NCBI GenBank assembly: GCA_019509895.1
Contig: JAEKLK010000068.1
Coordinates: 1-6,426 of the forward strand
DNA length: 6,426 nucleotides
From: Betaproteobacteria bacterium
Lineage (GTDB): Bacteria > Pseudomonadota > Gammaproteobacteria > Burkholderiales > SG8-39
Direction of reading: 5' to 3'
Part shown: positions 5,609-6,426 of the stretch, one piece after another
Layout of the letters: each line of letters begins with the position of its first letter
Numbering within the stretch: position 1 is the first letter of the stretch
Program-made: the position numbers and the translations under genes
The notes under the pieces: model-generated
Told to the model about the DNA's origin: nothing
What the model saw: only the letters and a program-made list of their open reading frames with translations
Database searches by the model: none

Positions 5609-6082
5609 ATGTTGCAAGCGGGACAACCTGCACCGGCATTCGAGCTGCCCGACGCAGATATGCAGACGGTGGCCCTGTCGGCATTCAAGGGCAAGAAGCA
5701 CGTCGTGCTCTACTTCTATCCGCGCGACGGCACGCCGGGCTGCACGCTCGTCACCACCGACTTCTCCGACCACGAGGACCAGTTCGGCAAGCACGACTGC
5801 GTCGTAATGGGCGTCTCGCGCGACGACTGCCTGACGCACGCCGACTTCCGCGACCGCCACGGCGTCACCATCGCGCTGCTCTCCGACACCGAAGGCGACG
5901 TGTGCCGCAAATACGGCGTGCTGCAGCAGAAGGAGGACGAGGGCGGCGCGCGGCGCGAGTGCCTGGTGCGCTCCACCTTCATCGTCGACAAAAAGGGCGT
6001 TCTCCGGCACGTCGCCTACGGCGTCAACCCGCGCGGCCACGCCGCCGAGGTGTACGACCTGATCAAACGTCTACGCTCGTAG
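5609..6082 (+). CDS. bcp: Thioredoxin-dependent thiol peroxidase (peroxiredoxin, Bcp/PrxQ)
   Basis: This cytoplasmic peroxiredoxin reduces hydrogen peroxide and organic hydroperoxides with electrons from thioredoxin. Its 157 residues fit the family. The thioredoxin fold is visible as GQPAPAFELPDAD (5-17), HVVLYFYPRDGTPGCT (31-46) with peroxidatic Cys45 and supporting T42/P43, VMGVSRDD (66-73), LLSDTEGDVCRKYGV (90-104) and STFIVDKKGVLRHV (122-135). The resolving Cys50 of E. coli Bcp is absent (Thr here); other cysteines are at 64, 74, 99 and 118. The residue two after Cys45 is Val where Glu is common. The start ATG at 5609 gives the normal N-terminus; an upstream in-frame TTG at 5570 would add 13 residues and absorb the promoter. 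It is divergent from the cupin gene with 90 bp between starts. Confidence 0.92.
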   Translation: MLQAGQPAPAFELPDADMQTVALSAFKGKKHVVLYFYPRDGTPGCTLVTTDFSDHEDQFGKHDCVVMGVSRDDCLTHADFRDRHGVTIALLSDTEGDVCRKYGVLQQKEDEGGARRECLVRSTFIVDKKGVLRHVAYGVNPRGHAAEVYDLIKRLRS

Positions 6083-6108
6083 CGCGCAATACCGTCGTTG
6101 GCGTGCGC

Positions 6109-6426
6109 ATGGGCGTCGCCGACGCGCAAGGCGTAGATCTCTCGCCGCCTTCGGAGCTTTCCTATCTGCACGGCGGCTACGGCGAGATGCTGCCCGCGCT
6201 CGAGCAGGCCCTCGAAGGCAAGGGCGCCGGCGAATCGGTGCAGCTGCAGCTCGAGCCCGAGCAGGCGTTTGGCGAATACCAACCGGAGCTGCTGCGCATC
6301 GAGCCACTCGGCCGCTACGGCGAAGGCGTCAGCGTCGGCATGCAGATCGAGGAGGCCGAGACGCTCTATACGGTGACCGATGTCGCGGGCGGCAGCGTCG
6401 TCATGGACGCAAACCACCCGCTCGCC
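6109..6426 (+). CDS. SlyD-like FKBP-type peptidyl-prolyl isomerase, 3' end outside window
   Basis: The visible 106 residues match SlyD-like FKBPs, which isomerise prolyl bonds and act as folding chaperones in the cytoplasm. Diagnostic segments are LSYLHGGYGEMLPALEQALEGKGAGE, then LEPEQAFGEYQPELLRIEP (the start of the inserted flap region), VGMQIE and VMDANHPLA, where the NHPLAG motif is cut by the window edge. The frame continues open at base 6426, so metal-binding C-terminal residues cannot be checked. ATG 6109 is the only ATG available; GTG 6103 is an alternative. However, the in-frame codons 6073-6108 read TLVARNTVVGVR, which aligns well with the first beta strand of SlyD, so the true start may lie upstream at a non-standard codon overlapping bcp. 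Likely cotranscribed with bcp (26-bp gap from 6109). Confidence 0.85.
   Translation, partial: MGVADAQGVDLSPPSELSYLHGGYGEMLPALEQALEGKGAGESVQLQLEPEQAFGEYQPELLRIEPLGRYGEGVSVGMQIEEAETLYTVTDVAGGSVVMDANHPLA

Overview
The window looks like a chromosomal segment from a high-GC Betaproteobacterium (or close relative). Evidence is the dense gene packing, GC-rich third codon positions, the dapA-bamC gene order, and the protein types: a TehB-like methyltransferase before dapA, BamC, a YcfD/RoxA-type cupin and a PrxQ/Bcp peroxidase. No closer taxonomic placement is supportable from sequence alone.

Layout. Positions 1-3153 form a plus-strand block: the 3' end of a class I SAM methyltransferase (1-288), dapA for lysine/diaminopimelate synthesis (311-1219), the outer-membrane assembly lipoprotein gene bamC (1248-2378), and a metallo-beta-lactamase-fold hydrolase of the YycJ/WalJ type with a TTG start (2380-3153). 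Positions 3152-4005 are a compact mobile element: one REP-associated tyrosine (Y1/HUH) transposase gene between two inverted pairs of 19-bp hairpin-forming repeats. It sits exactly at the junction of two convergent genes. Positions 4004-5518 form a minus-strand two-gene unit: a JmjC-type cupin resembling the ribosomal protein L16 arginine hydroxylase YcfD/RoxA, followed with no gap by a small uncharacterised protein. Positions 5609-6082 encode a thioredoxin-dependent peroxiredoxin (Bcp/PrxQ), divergent from the cupin. From about 6109 (possibly 6073) to the window edge is a SlyD-like FKBP peptidyl-prolyl isomerase, cut off by the window end.

Most genes are housekeeping: cell-wall/lysine precursor supply, outer-membrane biogenesis, ribosome modification, peroxide defence and protein folding. 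No elaborate new multi-gene system is visible. The observations most worth a second look are: (a) the precise placement of the transposase element between two stop codons, with perfect outer and degraded inner repeats; (b) -10-like hexamers 7-8 nt before both divergent start codons at 5518 and 5609, suggesting leaderless mRNAs; (c) SlyD N-terminal homology that continues upstream of the first usable start codon; (d) a His-to-Asn change in the metal motif of the MBL protein; and (e) a 21-residue shortening inside the catalytic jelly roll of the cupin oxygenase.

No tRNA, rRNA, CRISPR array or riboswitch was seen. No gene-free stretch exceeds 300 bases; the longest, 5519-5608, holds the divergent promoters.
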